This document shows, one piece after another, positions 18,758 through 28,064 of a stretch of 64,000 nt of DNA. The stretch is from CADEEN01 sp963816315 (lineage in GTDB: Bacteria > Pseudomonadota > Gammaproteobacteria > Burkholderiales > Burkholderiaceae_C): positions 80,224 to 144,223 of the forward strand of contig CAWFJZ010000047.1 of NCBI GenBank assembly GCA_963816315.1, given 5' to 3'. The number at the start of each line of letters is the position of its first letter. Position 1 is the stretch's first letter. A model generated the notes under the pieces. That model saw nothing but the letters and a program-made list of their open reading frames with translations, was not told the origin of the DNA and did no database searches. The translations under genes were made by a program, and so were the position numbers.

Positions 18758-18777
18758 GTGTCGGACAGCGCCGACAC
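18758..18777. promoter_or_regulatory. Inverted repeat with GTCGGAC core upstream of the DUF1328 operon
   Basis: GTGTCGG (18758-18764) and CCGACAC (18771-18777) form a perfect 7-base inverted repeat with a 6-base spacer. The left arm extends to GTCGGAC, a variant of the recurrent GTAGGAC motif. The geometry suits a dimeric regulator. The site is 123-142 bases upstream of the DUF1328 start. Confidence 0.42.
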
Positions 18778-18852
18778 GCAGCTATCGAAAGGTCACGAAT
18801 CCATTGCGCCGCGCGACGCATGCGACGGATGCAAACGCGGTGCAAGTCCAAG

Positions 18853-18932
18853 CGAACGCCGCGGATCGGGCTCCGCCCGGCCGCTGGCGTTGCCCCCTAG
18901 AGGGGGAGGCGGCGAAGCCGCTTCGGGGGTGG
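18853..18932. repeat. REP-like intergenic repeat, family A
   Basis: This 80-base GC-rich element contains CCCCCTAGAGGGGG-type palindromes and GGCGGCGAAGCCGC. Near copies occur at 29353-29435 and 47459-47521, and an inverted copy at 49469-49545. It lies next to the stop of the histidine kinase gene. Confidence 0.7.
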
Positions 18933-18937
18933 TCCAT

Positions 18938-20302
18938 TCACCGCGGCTGTGGGGTTGCCGGGACCACGGCGCTGACCGTCGTGCCCTGGCCCGGCGACGA
19001 GTTGACCTGCAAACGACCGCCGCGCGCCTGCACGCGGTAGCGCATGCCGACCAGACCATGCGTGCTGCCGCGCACGCGGCCGGCGTCGAAGCCCTTGCCG
19101 TTGTCGCGCACGGTGGCGATGATCTGATCGCCTTCGCGCACCATGCGCACATTGACCTCGCCGGCTTCGGCGTACTTGACGACGTTGGTCAGCGACTCCT
19201 GGACCATGCGGTAGAGCGTGATCTCCGCGGCTTCGTCGAGCTCGAACGGCTCGATCTCGGTGTTGATCTTCAGATCGGAGCGCTGCCCGAGTTCGGTGGC
19301 CAGGATCTCGACCGCCGCCTTCAGGCCGAGGTTGGACAGCGACGATGGCCGCAGGTCTTCGATGATGCGGCGCTTCAAACCGATGCCGTCGTTGAGCGTG
19401 GTCGTGAGGTGCGCCAGGCGCTCGTTGATGTCGAGGCTGTGGACCTCGGCCAGGCTGCGCTTCAGGCGCGCCGCGTCGAGCTTGGCCGCCGTCAGCAGCG
19501 CGCCGAGTTCGTCGTGCAGCTCGCGGGCGATGCGCCCGCGCTCGTCTTCGCGCGCCGTCTGCAGGTCTTCGGCCAGCCGCGTCAGCTCGCTGGTGCGCTG
19601 CGCGACTTCGCCTTCGAGATGATCGCGCTCGACCTGAAGCTCACTGGCGTGGCGACGCCGCGCGGCGTCGAGCGTGGCCCGCTGGCGCAGGAACATTGCC
19701 AGCGCCAGCAGGGACAGGGCGACCATCGTCGCCACGCCGATGCGCGACAGGGCGAGCGTCGAGAAGACCACCGAGCGCTCGGACTGGACGCGCTCGGACT
19801 CCAGCGCCAACAGGCGCTCCGCGGCCGCGCGGATGCGGTCCATCTGCTCCTTGCCGACGCCCGACAGGATCAGCTCGCGCCAGGCGTCCTCGCGGCCCTG
19901 CCTGTGCAGCTCGATCGTCGATTCCAGCTCGGCCAGCTTGCCGGCGGTGTTGGCCTTGATTTCCTCGACCGTCGCGTCGGCAGCGGCGTCTTCCTGGTAG
20001 TAGCGTTCGAGCCAGGTCAACGAGCCGCGCACGGCGCCGACCGAAGTGCGGTAGGGCTGCAGGTAGTCCTCGCGGCCGGTGAGCAGGTAGCCGCGCTGAC
20101 CGGTCTCGACGTCGATCAGTCCGCGCAAGAGGGCGTTGATGTTCTGCCGCGCGATGCCGCGCTCGCCCAGGCGTTCGATGGTGTTCGTCGAGCGCTGGTA
20201 GGTGGACTCGTTGATGACCAGCGCCAGCAGCGCCGCCAGCGCCGCCAGCGGCAGCACGAAGGCACTGCGTTGCCAGCGGCTGAAGACGCCGGCCAGCTTC
20301 AC
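18938..20302 (-). CDS. CHASE3 sensor histidine kinase (NarX/HisKA_3 type)
   Basis: This 454-aa membrane kinase has TM1 near residues 10-30 (FVLPLAALAALLALVI). A periplasmic CHASE3 domain follows with the DVETGQRGYLLTGREDYLQP signature, then TM2 (VATMVALSLLALAMFL) and a coiled-coil linker. The HisKA_3 dimerisation box RIARELHDELGALLTAAKLD holds the phospho-acceptor His. The ATPase domain shows MVQESLTNVVKYAEA and DNGKGFD. HisKA_3 kinases normally pair with NarL/LuxR-type regulators; the only one in this window is at 1175-1807. The GTG start overlaps the stop of the receiver gene (GTGA), so kinase and receiver are made together. No Shine-Dalgarno is needed if translation is coupled. Confidence 0.9.
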   Translation of the reverse strand: MKLAGVFSRWQRSAFVLPLAALAALLALVINESTYQRSTNTIERLGERGIARQNINALLRGLIDVETGQRGYLLTGREDYLQPYRTSVGAVRGSLTWLERYYQEDAAADATVEEIKANTAGKLAELESTIELHRQGREDAWRELILSGVGKEQMDRIRAAAERLLALESERVQSERSVVFSTLALSRIGVATMVALSLLALAMFLRQRATLDAARRRHASELQVERDHLEGEVAQRTSELTRLAEDLQTAREDERGRIARELHDELGALLTAAKLDAARLKRSLAEVHSLDINERLAHLTTTLNDGIGLKRRIIEDLRPSSLSNLGLKAAVEILATELGQRSDLKINTEIEPFELDEAAEITLYRMVQESLTNVVKYAEAGEVNVRMVREGDQIIATVRDNGKGFDAGRVRGSTHGLVGMRYRVQARGGRLQVNSSPGQGTTVSAVVPATPQPR

Positions 20303-20706
20303 GTCAATGCGCCGAGACCTGTATCGGCAGCGCCGTCGGACAAGCGTGCGCAGTACATCACCAAGTCGTCGAGCTCGTTGGATTTGTCGAAGACGCGGTC
20401 GGCGCCGAGCTCGAGGCACTTCTTGCGCATCTCGCTCGTGGCGTAGTTGGTCAGCACCACGCGTTTGCCGGGCACGTTGCCCTGGGCCGCACGTTTGAGC
20501 ACCCCGAGACCGGAGCCGGCCTTGAGGAAGACATCGATGATCACCAGATCGACGCTGCGGCCATCGGAGTTCAACCAAGTCATCGCGCCTTCTTCGTCCG
20601 GCGCCGATCCAATCACTTGAACCGGCGCCAACTCTTCGAGCGTCGCGACCAGGTTGTCGAGAATGATGGGGCTGTCTTCGACGATGAAGGTCTTCACGGA
20701 AACCAT
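20299..20706 (-). CDS. Single-domain response regulator coupled to the CHASE3 kinase
   Basis: This 135-aa receiver has no output domain: TFIVEDSPIILDNL, Asp in VIIDVFLKAGSGL, Thr in VVLTNYATSEMRKKC, Lys in RVFDKSNELDD. It is a paralogue of the receiver at 15333-15758. Its gene overlaps the kinase gene by four bases. It probably accepts phosphate from that kinase and passes it on or drains it, since it cannot bind DNA. The ATG at 20706 is preferred over a GTG six bases further out. Confidence 0.87.
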   Translation of the reverse strand: MVSVKTFIVEDSPIILDNLVATLEELAPVQVIGSAPDEEGAMTWLNSDGRSVDLVIIDVFLKAGSGLGVLKRAAQGNVPGKRVVLTNYATSEMRKKCLELGADRVFDKSNELDDLVMYCARLSDGAADTGLGALT

Positions 20707-20774
20707 GGACACGGACGACTTACGACGTTCCGTAGTGTGGATGCGGGGCCGGGCGGATCATGTCTGTGAAATGG

Positions 20775-20805
20775 AAAAACGGGTGTAGGAAACTTCCTAC
20801 ACCCG
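20775..20805 (-). terminator. Rho-independent terminator after the BON lipoprotein gene
   Basis: A perfect 11-base stem (20780-20790 with 20795-20805, loop AACT) is followed on the minus strand by five T residues (20775-20779). It lies 20 bases after the stop of the BON-domain gene and separates the CsbD/BON unit from the receiver/kinase unit. Confidence 0.85.
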
Positions 20806-20824
20806 TAGGTTCTTTGGCGAAGCC

Positions 20825-21142
20825 TCAGCTGCGAACGACGATGTCGTTCTTGACCCCGGAGACGCCGGAGACGGCGCGGGCCAGGCGTTCGGCCATGGCT
20901 TTTTCTTCGCTCGACTTGGCAAAGCCCGACAACTGGACCATGCCCTTGAAGGTCTCGACGCTGATTGCCAGCGCGCTGACCGTCTTGTCCTCGGCGAACT
21001 TGGCCTTGACGCGGGTCGTCAGCGTGGCGTCATCGACATAGGTGCCGACGCTCTGCTGATCGCGCATGACGCTGCACGCCGGCAGCACGACGGCCGACAG
21101 GGCCGCGACGCTGGCGATGACGAGAGTTCGAATGTGTTTCAT
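20825..21142 (-). CDS. BON-domain lipoprotein
   Basis: This 105-aa protein has a lipoprotein signal with lipobox LPAC (LVIASVAALSAVVLPACS) and one BON domain (DDATLTTRVKAKFAEDKTVS, ISVETFKGMVQLSGFAKS, VSGVSGVKNDIVV). BON proteins such as OsmY and DolP are periplasmic or outer-membrane proteins tied to envelope stress. The gene follows CsbD on the same strand by 51 bases and ends at a strong terminator, so CsbD and BON are probably one unit. Confidence 0.9.
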   Translation of the reverse strand: MKHIRTLVIASVAALSAVVLPACSVMRDQQSVGTYVDDATLTTRVKAKFAEDKTVSALAISVETFKGMVQLSGFAKSSEEKAMAERLARAVSGVSGVKNDIVVRS

Positions 21143-21193
21143 GGAGGGTCCTCGGTGGTTTGAAGTTAGGTGCGGCGGCCGGCGGCCAGCGCG

Positions 21194-21433
21194 TTATTGC
21201 TTGGCGTTGGCGTCGGTGGGTTCGAACCAGCGGTCGGTGGCGCTGCGTTCCCAGGTCGCGATCTGCTTTTCGGCCTCGTCCTTGGCGATGCCGTAGCGCT
21301 CCTGGATCTTGCCGGCGAGCTGTTCGCGGCGGCCGCCGACGACGTCGAAGTCGTCATCGGTGAGCTTGCCCCACTGCTCCTGCACCTTGCCCTTGACTTG
21401 CTTCCAGTTGCCTTCGATGCGGTTCCAGTTCAT
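21194..21433 (-). CDS. CsbD family stress protein
   Basis: The 79-aa hydrophilic protein starts MNWNRIEGNWKQVKGKVQEQ and continues WGKLTDDDFDVVGGRREQLA and KIQERYGIAKDEAEKQI, the full CsbD signature. CsbD-like proteins are small, abundant general-stress proteins of unknown mechanism. GGAGAC precedes the ATG. Two GT(A/C)GGAC sites lie 85-115 bases upstream. Confidence 0.92.
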   Translation of the reverse strand: MNWNRIEGNWKQVKGKVQEQWGKLTDDDFDVVGGRREQLAGKIQERYGIAKDEAEKQIATWERSATDRWFEPTDANAKQ

Positions 21434-21517
21434 GTCGGTCTCCTTGAATGCAGGCTGCGGTTGAATCGGGCCGTTCAGCCCATAGCGGCAATCTACGAGC
21501 GCTCGCAGCGCCGGTCT

Positions 21518-21547
21518 GTCGGACTGCCGTCCTGCGCGGCGTAGGAC
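21518..21547. promoter_or_regulatory. GT(A/C)GGAC pair upstream of the CsbD gene
   Basis: GTCGGAC (21518-21524) and GTAGGAC (21541-21547) lie in the same orientation, 23 bases apart, upstream of the CsbD-BON unit. They match the spacing of pairs near 2319, 12834, 15794 and 29766. Confidence 0.48.
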
Positions 21548-21570
21548 AAACGGTTGTGCCTCACGCGTGG

Positions 21571-21640
21571 CACAAGCGGCGCGCCTACGGCCCTTGTACA
21601 AGCGCGCGCCTACGGCCTGGCAAAAGCGGCGCGCCTACGG
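21571..21640. repeat. Three copies of a 25-base repeat in the CsbD-phosphoesterase gap
   Basis: GCGCCTACGG recurs at 21581, 21606 and 21631, each within a longer AAGCGG-CGCGCCTACGGC unit. The unit is repeated exactly every 25 bases. The last copy runs into the 3' end of the phosphoesterase gene. Purpose unknown. Confidence 0.75.
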
Positions 21641-22441
21641 CGCGGGGCGCGTGTCGATGGCCACCTGCTCGTGCAGCGCGAAGTCGCTGCGGCCGGGGTC
21701 GAGGCTCCAGCGTTCGAGGTGCCAGCGCGACGCCGCGATGCGGCGCAGCAGGTTCACCGAGTGCGGCCACGGCGCGCGCAGACGGTGCGAGACCGCCGTG
21801 CCGGCCTGCGCCACCCACAACTGCTGCCGCGCCGCGGCTTGGTGGCCGGGCAGCGGCATGAAGTACGGCCGGTGGATGTGGCCGCCGAGGGCGAGCTGCA
21901 CGCCCGCCTGCAACCAGTGCGGCAGCGCAGCGTCGGCGCCGCGCAAGCGCTGCGCTTCGTCTTGCGCGTCGGCAACGGCCAGCGGGTGGTGGGTGACGAC
22001 GATGCGCAAGGCGTCGGCCGGCCCTTCGGCCAGCCACGCCGCAGAGCGCGCAGCCTGCGCTGGCGTCACGTGGCCGACGACGTGGCGCCAGGCGCGCGCG
22101 GTGTGCACGCCGGCGATGCGCACGTCGGGCAGTGCCAGCCGCGGCTCGAGGTCGGGCCCGAACGCGCGCGCGTGGCCGCGGTAGGGCGCGAGCAGCCGTT
22201 GCGGCAGGTTGAACAGCGGGATGTCGTGGTTGCCGGCGATCACCAGCACTTGCGCCGCGGCCAGGCGGCGGATGAAGTGCGCCGCGGCGTCGAACTGCGC
22301 CCGCCGGGCGCGCTGCGTGATGTCGCCGGAGACGATCAGCACGTCCGGCGGCGCGCTGCGCGCCAGCCGCACCAGCGCTTCCACCGCCTGCGGCACCTCG
22401 GTGCCGAAGTGCAGGTCCGAGACGTGCAGGATCGTCGTCAC
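21635..22441 (-). CDS. Metallophosphoesterase (CpdA-like, class III phosphodiesterase fold)
   Basis: This 268-aa protein carries all calcineurin-like metal motifs in order: HVSDLHFG, VSGDITQRA, IAGNHDIP, VVTHHPLA and LGGHIHRPY. Closest in layout are CpdA-type 3',5'-cyclic nucleotide phosphodiesterases, but the substrate cannot be read from the motifs. It is cytoplasmic, with no signal sequence. It lies four bases after the lipid kinase gene on the same strand, so co-expression is likely. Confidence 0.88.
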   Translation of the reverse strand: MTTILHVSDLHFGTEVPQAVEALVRLARSAPPDVLIVSGDITQRARRAQFDAAAHFIRRLAAAQVLVIAGNHDIPLFNLPQRLLAPYRGHARAFGPDLEPRLALPDVRIAGVHTARAWRHVVGHVTPAQAARSAAWLAEGPADALRIVVTHHPLAVADAQDEAQRLRGADAALPHWLQAGVQLALGGHIHRPYFMPLPGHQAAARQQLWVAQAGTAVSHRLRAPWPHSVNLLRRIAASRWHLERWSLDPGRSDFALHEQVAIDTRPAP

Positions 22442-22445
22442 TCGC

Positions 22446-23396
22446 TCACTCGGTACGGGCTGCGTCCGCGGGCTTGATCAGCCAGAGCGCCGCCGGCGCG
22501 ACGCGAAAGCGCAGCGGCGGTGCCATCGTGCACAGCTCGCCGTCGAACGCCACCGGCAGCGGCCGCCCGGCGCGGCGGCCGCGCGGCGCCACGCGCAGCT
22601 CGCGCACCAGCGTCGCGCTGACCTCGGGCGCTGGACCCAGCGAGCCCATCAAGCCGCGCAGCGCCAGCGCGATCAACTGCCAACGGCCGAGCGGGCGCAC
22701 GCGCACCGCCGCCAGCGCGCCGCCGCCGTGCAGCGCCTGGGCTTGCGGCAGGCCGAACTGTTCCAGCTGCAGCCGGTTGTTGCCGACGAACAGCGTCGGC
22801 GTGCGCACGCGCTCGGTGCGGCCGTCGCTGTCGAGGTCGAGCGGCAGGCTGCGGTTGTCGCGCAGCACGGTGCGCAGCGCCGCCCACGCCGCCACCACCC
22901 GCCAGCGGCCCAGGCGCGCGTTGTCTTCCTCGCGCGCGCGCAGCAGCTTCGGGTACAGACCGATGCTGGCGTTGACGACGAACAGCCGGTCGTTGACCCA
23001 GCCGGCCTGCACCGGCTGGGGGTCACCTTGGCGCCACAGCGCCACCGCGCCTTGCGGGTCCTCGGGCAGCGCGTGCGCGCGCGCAAAGTAGTTGAAGGTG
23101 CCGGCAGGCAGCACGCCGAACGGCACCTCGAACCCCTGCAGAGCCTGGGCGACCGTGTTGATCGTGCCGTCACCGCCGACGGCGACGACGAGGCCCTGCT
23201 TTTCGCGCGCGTGCTGCACGGCGCGCGCCGCGCAGTCCGGCATCTCATCGCCGCCGCCTGCGCTGAAGAACTCGAAGGCCAGGCCCTGCGCGCCGAGCGC
23301 CGCTTCGAGCTCGCCGCGCCGTGCATCGCCCTCGGCGGCACCGGCGCGGCCGTTGATGACGATGCAGACCGGCCCGCTGAACGAGCGTGCGGCCAC
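22446..23396 (-). CDS. Diacylglycerol kinase-like lipid kinase
   Basis: The product of about 316 aa opens with CIVINGRAGAAEGD, a variant of the DAGK nucleotide-binding NPxSG loop. It continues with VVAVGGDGTINTVAQAL, the diagnostic GGDGT motif, then PFGVLPAGTFNYFARA and FVVNASIGLYP, the YegS/DgkB family layout. Such enzymes phosphorylate diacylglycerol or related lipids at the membrane. No ATG is present near the family start; a GTG at 23396, six bases after the stop of the small upstream gene, fits best. A longer open frame to 23714 is non-homologous. Confidence 0.85.
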   Translation of the reverse strand: MAARSFSGPVCIVINGRAGAAEGDARRGELEAALGAQGLAFEFFSAGGGDEMPDCAARAVQHAREKQGLVVAVGGDGTINTVAQALQGFEVPFGVLPAGTFNYFARAHALPEDPQGAVALWRQGDPQPVQAGWVNDRLFVVNASIGLYPKLLRAREEDNARLGRWRVVAAWAALRTVLRDNRSLPLDLDSDGRTERVRTPTLFVGNNRLQLEQFGLPQAQALHGGGALAAVRVRPLGRWQLIALALRGLMGSLGPAPEVSATLVRELRVAPRGRRAGRPLPVAFDGELCTMAPPLRFRVAPAALWLIKPADAARTE

Positions 23397-23401
23397 CGAG
23401 G

Positions 23402-23578
23402 CTAAGACCGGCGCTCGCCGGCGGCGCCCTGCATCGGCGTGGTGTCTCGCCGCGTCAGTTGCTCGCACGAGCCGAGGGCGACGAGGCCGGCGGCCAGCAT
23501 CGCACCGATGCCGATGCGGCGGAATCGTTCGCGCTGACGGCGCAGGTCTGACAGGGTGTCGGGTCGTCGCTTGTCCAT
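23402..23578 (-). CDS. Small single-pass membrane protein (58 aa)
   Basis: This protein begins MDKRRPDTLSDLRRQRERFR, strongly basic, followed by a hydrophobic segment (IGIGAMLAAGLVALGSC) and a short polar tail. The LGSC could be a lipobox, but the long basic lead is unusual for one. GGGAGG lies upstream of the ATG. It is located just before the lipid kinase gene on the same strand. No family recognised. Confidence 0.5.
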   Translation of the reverse strand: MDKRRPDTLSDLRRQRERFRRIGIGAMLAAGLVALGSCEQLTRRDTTPMQGAAGERRS

Positions 23579-23746
23579 GGAGCCTCCCGCTCGCTGCGAT
23601 GGGGCAGCCAGCGCATGCATTCAGCGTGCCGGAGCGCGTGCCCGCAAGCCATCGGCGCGCAGCGCGTGTGCGTGTCGGCGGCGGCCTACAGCGCCGTGCG
23701 CTGCGCGCCTGCACCGGCCGCGGCGCCGCCGCCGCACAGTCCGCTC

Positions 23747-25654
23747 ATGCTCGACCGTGCCGCCCCCGCTGCCCCTGCCGGTGCCGGCGCCACCGCCGAT
23801 CAACGCCATCTGTCGGTGGTGCTGGCCATGCTGGCGGCGGCGCTGGTCGTGGCGGCGTTGCATTTCGGGCGCGAGATTCTCGTGCCGCTGGCGCTGGCCG
23901 CGCTGCTCGGGTTTCTGCTCGACCCGCTGGTCTGCCGGCTGCGCCGCTGGCGCCTGCCGCGCTGGCTGGCCGTCGGCGTTGTCGTGGTGACGACGATCGG
24001 CGTCGTCGGCGTGACCTCGCTGTTCGCCGGCTCGCAACTGGTGGCGCTCGGCCGCGAGGTGCCGACCTACCAATCGACGATCCAGAACAAGCTGCGCGAG
24101 CTGCGCGAATCGCTGTCCAAGCGCGGCGTGCTCGACGACGCGGCGCGCCTGGTGGCCATGGTCGAAGGCGAGCTCAACGCCACGCGGCGCGCGCTCGATC
24201 CCGCCGCTGCCGCCAGCGCGCCCGCCCGGCCCGTGCTGCGCACGCAGGCCCAGCGCGCGCAGCCGCAGCAGGAGCCGCTGCGCGTGCAGGTCGAGGAGCC
24301 GCCGGCGCGGCCGATGCAGGTGCTGGGCGAAGTGCTGGCGCCGGTGCTGGCGCCGCTGGCGACGGCCGGCCTCGTCTTCATCTTCCTCATCTTCATCCTG
24401 CTCAGCCGCAACGAGCTGCGCGACCGCCTGCTGCGCCTGGTCGGCGGCGACGTGCACCGCATGAGCGACGCGCTCGACGAAGCCGCCGAGCGCGTCAGCC
24501 GCTACCTCGGCGCGCAGTTTCTGGTCAACCTCGGCTATGCCGTGCCGATGGCCGCCGGGTTGTGGCTGATCGGCGTGCCCGGCGCCTTGCTGTGGGGCCT
24601 GCTCGCCGGGGCGCTGCGCTTTCTGCCCTACCTCGGGCCGGCGATCGCGGCGCTGTTTCCGCTGACGATGGCGTTTGCCGTCGATCCCGGCTGGAGCATG
24701 GTGCTGTGGACGCTGGCGCTGGTGGCGGCGCTGGAGCTGATCAGCAACAACGTCATCGAGCCCTGGGCGTACGGCGCCTCGACCGGGCTGTCGGCGCTGG
24801 CGGTGCTGGTCTCGGCAACCTTCTGGACCGTGGTCTGGGGGCCCATCGGCCTGGTGCTGGCCACGCCGCTCACGGTTTGCCTGGTCGTGCTTGGCCGCCA
24901 CGTGCGGCCGCTGCGCATCTTCGACTTGCTGCTCGGCAACGAGCCGGCGTTCGACCTGCCGACGACGCTCTACCAGCGCCTGGTGGCCGGCGAGGTCGAA
25001 GACGCCGTCGAGCTGGCGCGCGAGCAGGTGCGCGAAGGCTCGCTGACGGCGTTCTACGCCGAGGTGGCGATGCCGGCGCTGCAGCTCACCGAAGCCACGC
25101 CCGACGCCGAGCGCCGCGAGCGCGTGGCCGACGGCATGCGCGTGCTGCAGGACGATCTCGACGAAGCGCCGGCCGAGTCCGCGCCCGCCGCGGCGCCGCA
25201 CCTGCTGTGCATCGGCGGCCGCACCGCGCTCGACTCGCTGGCCGCCGAGATGCTGGCGCACACGCTGTCGGCCGAGGGTGACCCGGCCGCGGTGAAGGGC
25301 GCCGAGGAGCTCAATCCGCGCTCGATCGGCGCGCTCGACCTCGCCGGCATCAACGTCGTGCTCGTCAGCTACCTGGCCGACAACTGGCGCACGCGCGCAC
25401 GCTATGTCTGCCGGCACCTGCGGCGGCACAGCGCCACGGTCAAGATCGTCATCGTCGCCTGGCAGAGCGGCGTCGTGTCGGGCGCAGAGGCGAGCGCCAT
25501 CGGCGCCGACGCGCTGGCTGCAACGGCCGAGCAGGCCCGGCAATGCTTGCGCGATTTAGGTGTGCAGCCAGCGCCGGTGGCCGACTCACCTGAAGCGGTC
25601 GATGCGCCTGAAGCAACGGCGCCGCCGCGCACCGGACTGGCGCTCGCCGGCTGA
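23747..25654 (+). CDS. AI-2E family exporter with extra C-terminal Rossmann-like domain
   Basis: The 635-aa protein's first 430 residues are a typical AI-2E/PerM-type membrane protein (PF01594). It has paired TM segments near the N-terminus, a long cytoplasmic insert, then conserved blocks RYLGAQFLVNLGYAVPM, LRFLPYLGPAIAALFPL and LISNNVIEPWAYGAS. The C-terminal 200 residues are soluble and contain HLLCIGGRTALDSLAAEML, GINVVLVSYLADNWRTRAR and VKIVIVAWQSG, an alternating alpha/beta pattern like B12-binding or methyltransferase-activation domains. No clear cobalamin DxHxxG motif is visible. Substrate unknown; family members are linked to autoinducer-2 or ion export. The ATG at 23747 is chosen because upstream in-frame sequence is low-complexity. 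Confidence 0.85.
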   Translation: MLDRAAPAAPAGAGATADQRHLSVVLAMLAAALVVAALHFGREILVPLALAALLGFLLDPLVCRLRRWRLPRWLAVGVVVVTTIGVVGVTSLFAGSQLVALGREVPTYQSTIQNKLRELRESLSKRGVLDDAARLVAMVEGELNATRRALDPAAAASAPARPVLRTQAQRAQPQQEPLRVQVEEPPARPMQVLGEVLAPVLAPLATAGLVFIFLIFILLSRNELRDRLLRLVGGDVHRMSDALDEAAERVSRYLGAQFLVNLGYAVPMAAGLWLIGVPGALLWGLLAGALRFLPYLGPAIAALFPLTMAFAVDPGWSMVLWTLALVAALELISNNVIEPWAYGASTGLSALAVLVSATFWTVVWGPIGLVLATPLTVCLVVLGRHVRPLRIFDLLLGNEPAFDLPTTLYQRLVAGEVEDAVELAREQVREGSLTAFYAEVAMPALQLTEATPDAERRERVADGMRVLQDDLDEAPAESAPAAAPHLLCIGGRTALDSLAAEMLAHTLSAEGDPAAVKGAEELNPRSIGALDLAGINVVLVSYLADNWRTRARYVCRHLRRHSATVKIVIVAWQSGVVSGAEASAIGADALAATAEQARQCLRDLGVQPAPVADSPEAVDAPEATAPPRTGLALAG

Positions 25655-25669
25655 TCTATTCGGGGGGAT

Positions 25670-27012
<1,343 letters not shown>

Positions 27013-27016
<4 letters not shown>

Positions 27017-27759
27017 GACGCCGGCGCCAGGCGGCGCAAGAGGCCACTTTGCGCTTGCAGCACCTGCCACCAGACGCGGTAGCCGGCGTCGCTCGGGTGC
27101 AGGCCGTCGCTGGCATTGAGTTCGGGCTGGCGCACGAAGGGGTCGTCGTCGTGCTCGTGGAACAGGTTGACGTAGATCGCGTTCGTGCGCGCCGCCGCGC
27201 GAGCGACCAGGCGATGCATCTCGCGCGCGCGGTGCGTCATCCACCACGACCAGGGCGCGAAGAAGAACGGCGCATTGCCGACGTTGCCCGCCGGCATGAC
27301 GATGACCACATCGGCGCGCTGGCGCGCCGCCTCGAGCAGGTGGTCGATGTCTCGGCGCATCGCGTCCTCGCTGCGCAGGCGGATGACGTCGTTGCCGCCG
27401 GCTTGCACCAGCACGGCGTCGAAGCGGCCGGGCCGCAGCAGCTGCTCGGCAACGTCGGCGAGCAACGCGCCGTCGCGGGCGCGGTTTTCGATCAGCAGGC
27501 GCGGCTCGGCTTGCGCGATCAGCCCGGCCAGGCTGTGCGCCGGCGACGACGCGCCGGTGCCGACCGCCGTGCTGTCGCCGACGATCAAGAGGCGCTGCGT
27601 CGCCGTTGCGGGCCGTTGTTCGAACGGCTCGCTGCGCCGCGCCAGCTCGGACGCCTGGCCGACGCGCCAGACCGCGCAACCGGCGCTGGCCAACAGCGCG
27701 GTGCCGAGCGCGGCCCACCACAAGCCGCGCTTGCGGCGTGAAGGAAAAACATCGTTCAT
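27013..27759 (-). CDS. SGNH/GDSL-family esterase, membrane-anchored
   Basis: This 248-aa protein has an N-terminal hydrophobic segment (WWAALGTALLASAGCAVW), then the SGNH hydrolase blocks: catalytic Ser in LIVGDSTAVGTG, Asn in VQAGGNDVI, and the Asp/His pair in SDGLHPSDAGYRVWW. The domain should face the periplasm. Substrate unknown; similar proteins act on acyl or acetyl esters. ATGs at 27783 and 27819 are also in frame; 27759 places the signal closest to the start. Confidence 0.82.
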
Positions 27760-27873
27760 CGCCGAGACAAGGGCAAAGCGCATGCCTGAGCGCGCCGCAG
27801 GCACGGCGCTTGCCCCCATCCGCGTTCAAGCGGTTCGACGGGCCGCACCTTTTCACTGCCAGGAGTTGAAATC

Positions 27874-28026
27874 ATGACGATGCGCAAAGTGGCGATCCCT
27901 GTGTTGTTGCTCGCAGCCTTGACCGGATTTGCCGGATGCGACAAGCGTCCGGCCGAGCCGATGCCGCAGACCAGCCCTTCGACGAGCACGGCGCCGACGG
28001 CGCCGGCGTCGGCCGCCAGCCGGTGA
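27874..28026 (+). CDS. Small lipoprotein (50 aa)
   Basis: The product MTMRKVAIPVLLLAALTGFA is a lipoprotein signal followed by GC at the lipobox (GFAGC). The remaining 28 residues are Pro/Ser/Thr/Ala-rich with no domain. AGGAG lies at the correct distance before the ATG. Function unknown; such peptides are often entericidin-like or tethered linkers. It stands alone between convergent and divergent neighbours. Confidence 0.7.
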   Translation: MTMRKVAIPVLLLAALTGFAGCDKRPAEPMPQTSPSTSTAPTAPASAASR

Positions 28027-28064
28027 GGCGCGCGGCGTCACGCGCTGGCGACAGCGCCTGACGC

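Larger units (their letters stand above)
18636..18937. other. Intergenic region with inverted repeat and REP-like element
   Basis: About 300 bases hold no convincing gene. It contains an inverted repeat GTGTCGG-6-CCGACAC (18758-18777) that includes GTCGGAC at 18760-18766, about 125 bases upstream of the DUF1328 operon. It also holds an 80-base REP-like element (18853-18932) next to the end of the histidine kinase gene. Promoters for the DUF1328 operon should lie here. Confidence 0.6.

Noticed and set aside
20780..20805. A GTAGGA-containing palindrome as another regulator site
   Set aside because: It ends in GGAA, not GGAC, and has a perfect stem followed by five T residues on the minus strand just after the BON gene, so it is a terminator.
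21571..21640. CRISPR-like array
   Set aside because: Only three units, step of 25 bases with no variable spacers, and no cas genes nearby.
23621..25543. Open frame of 640 codons on the minus strand
   Set aside because: Antisense of the AI-2E-type exporter; composition is His/Arg/Gln-rich and shows no fold.
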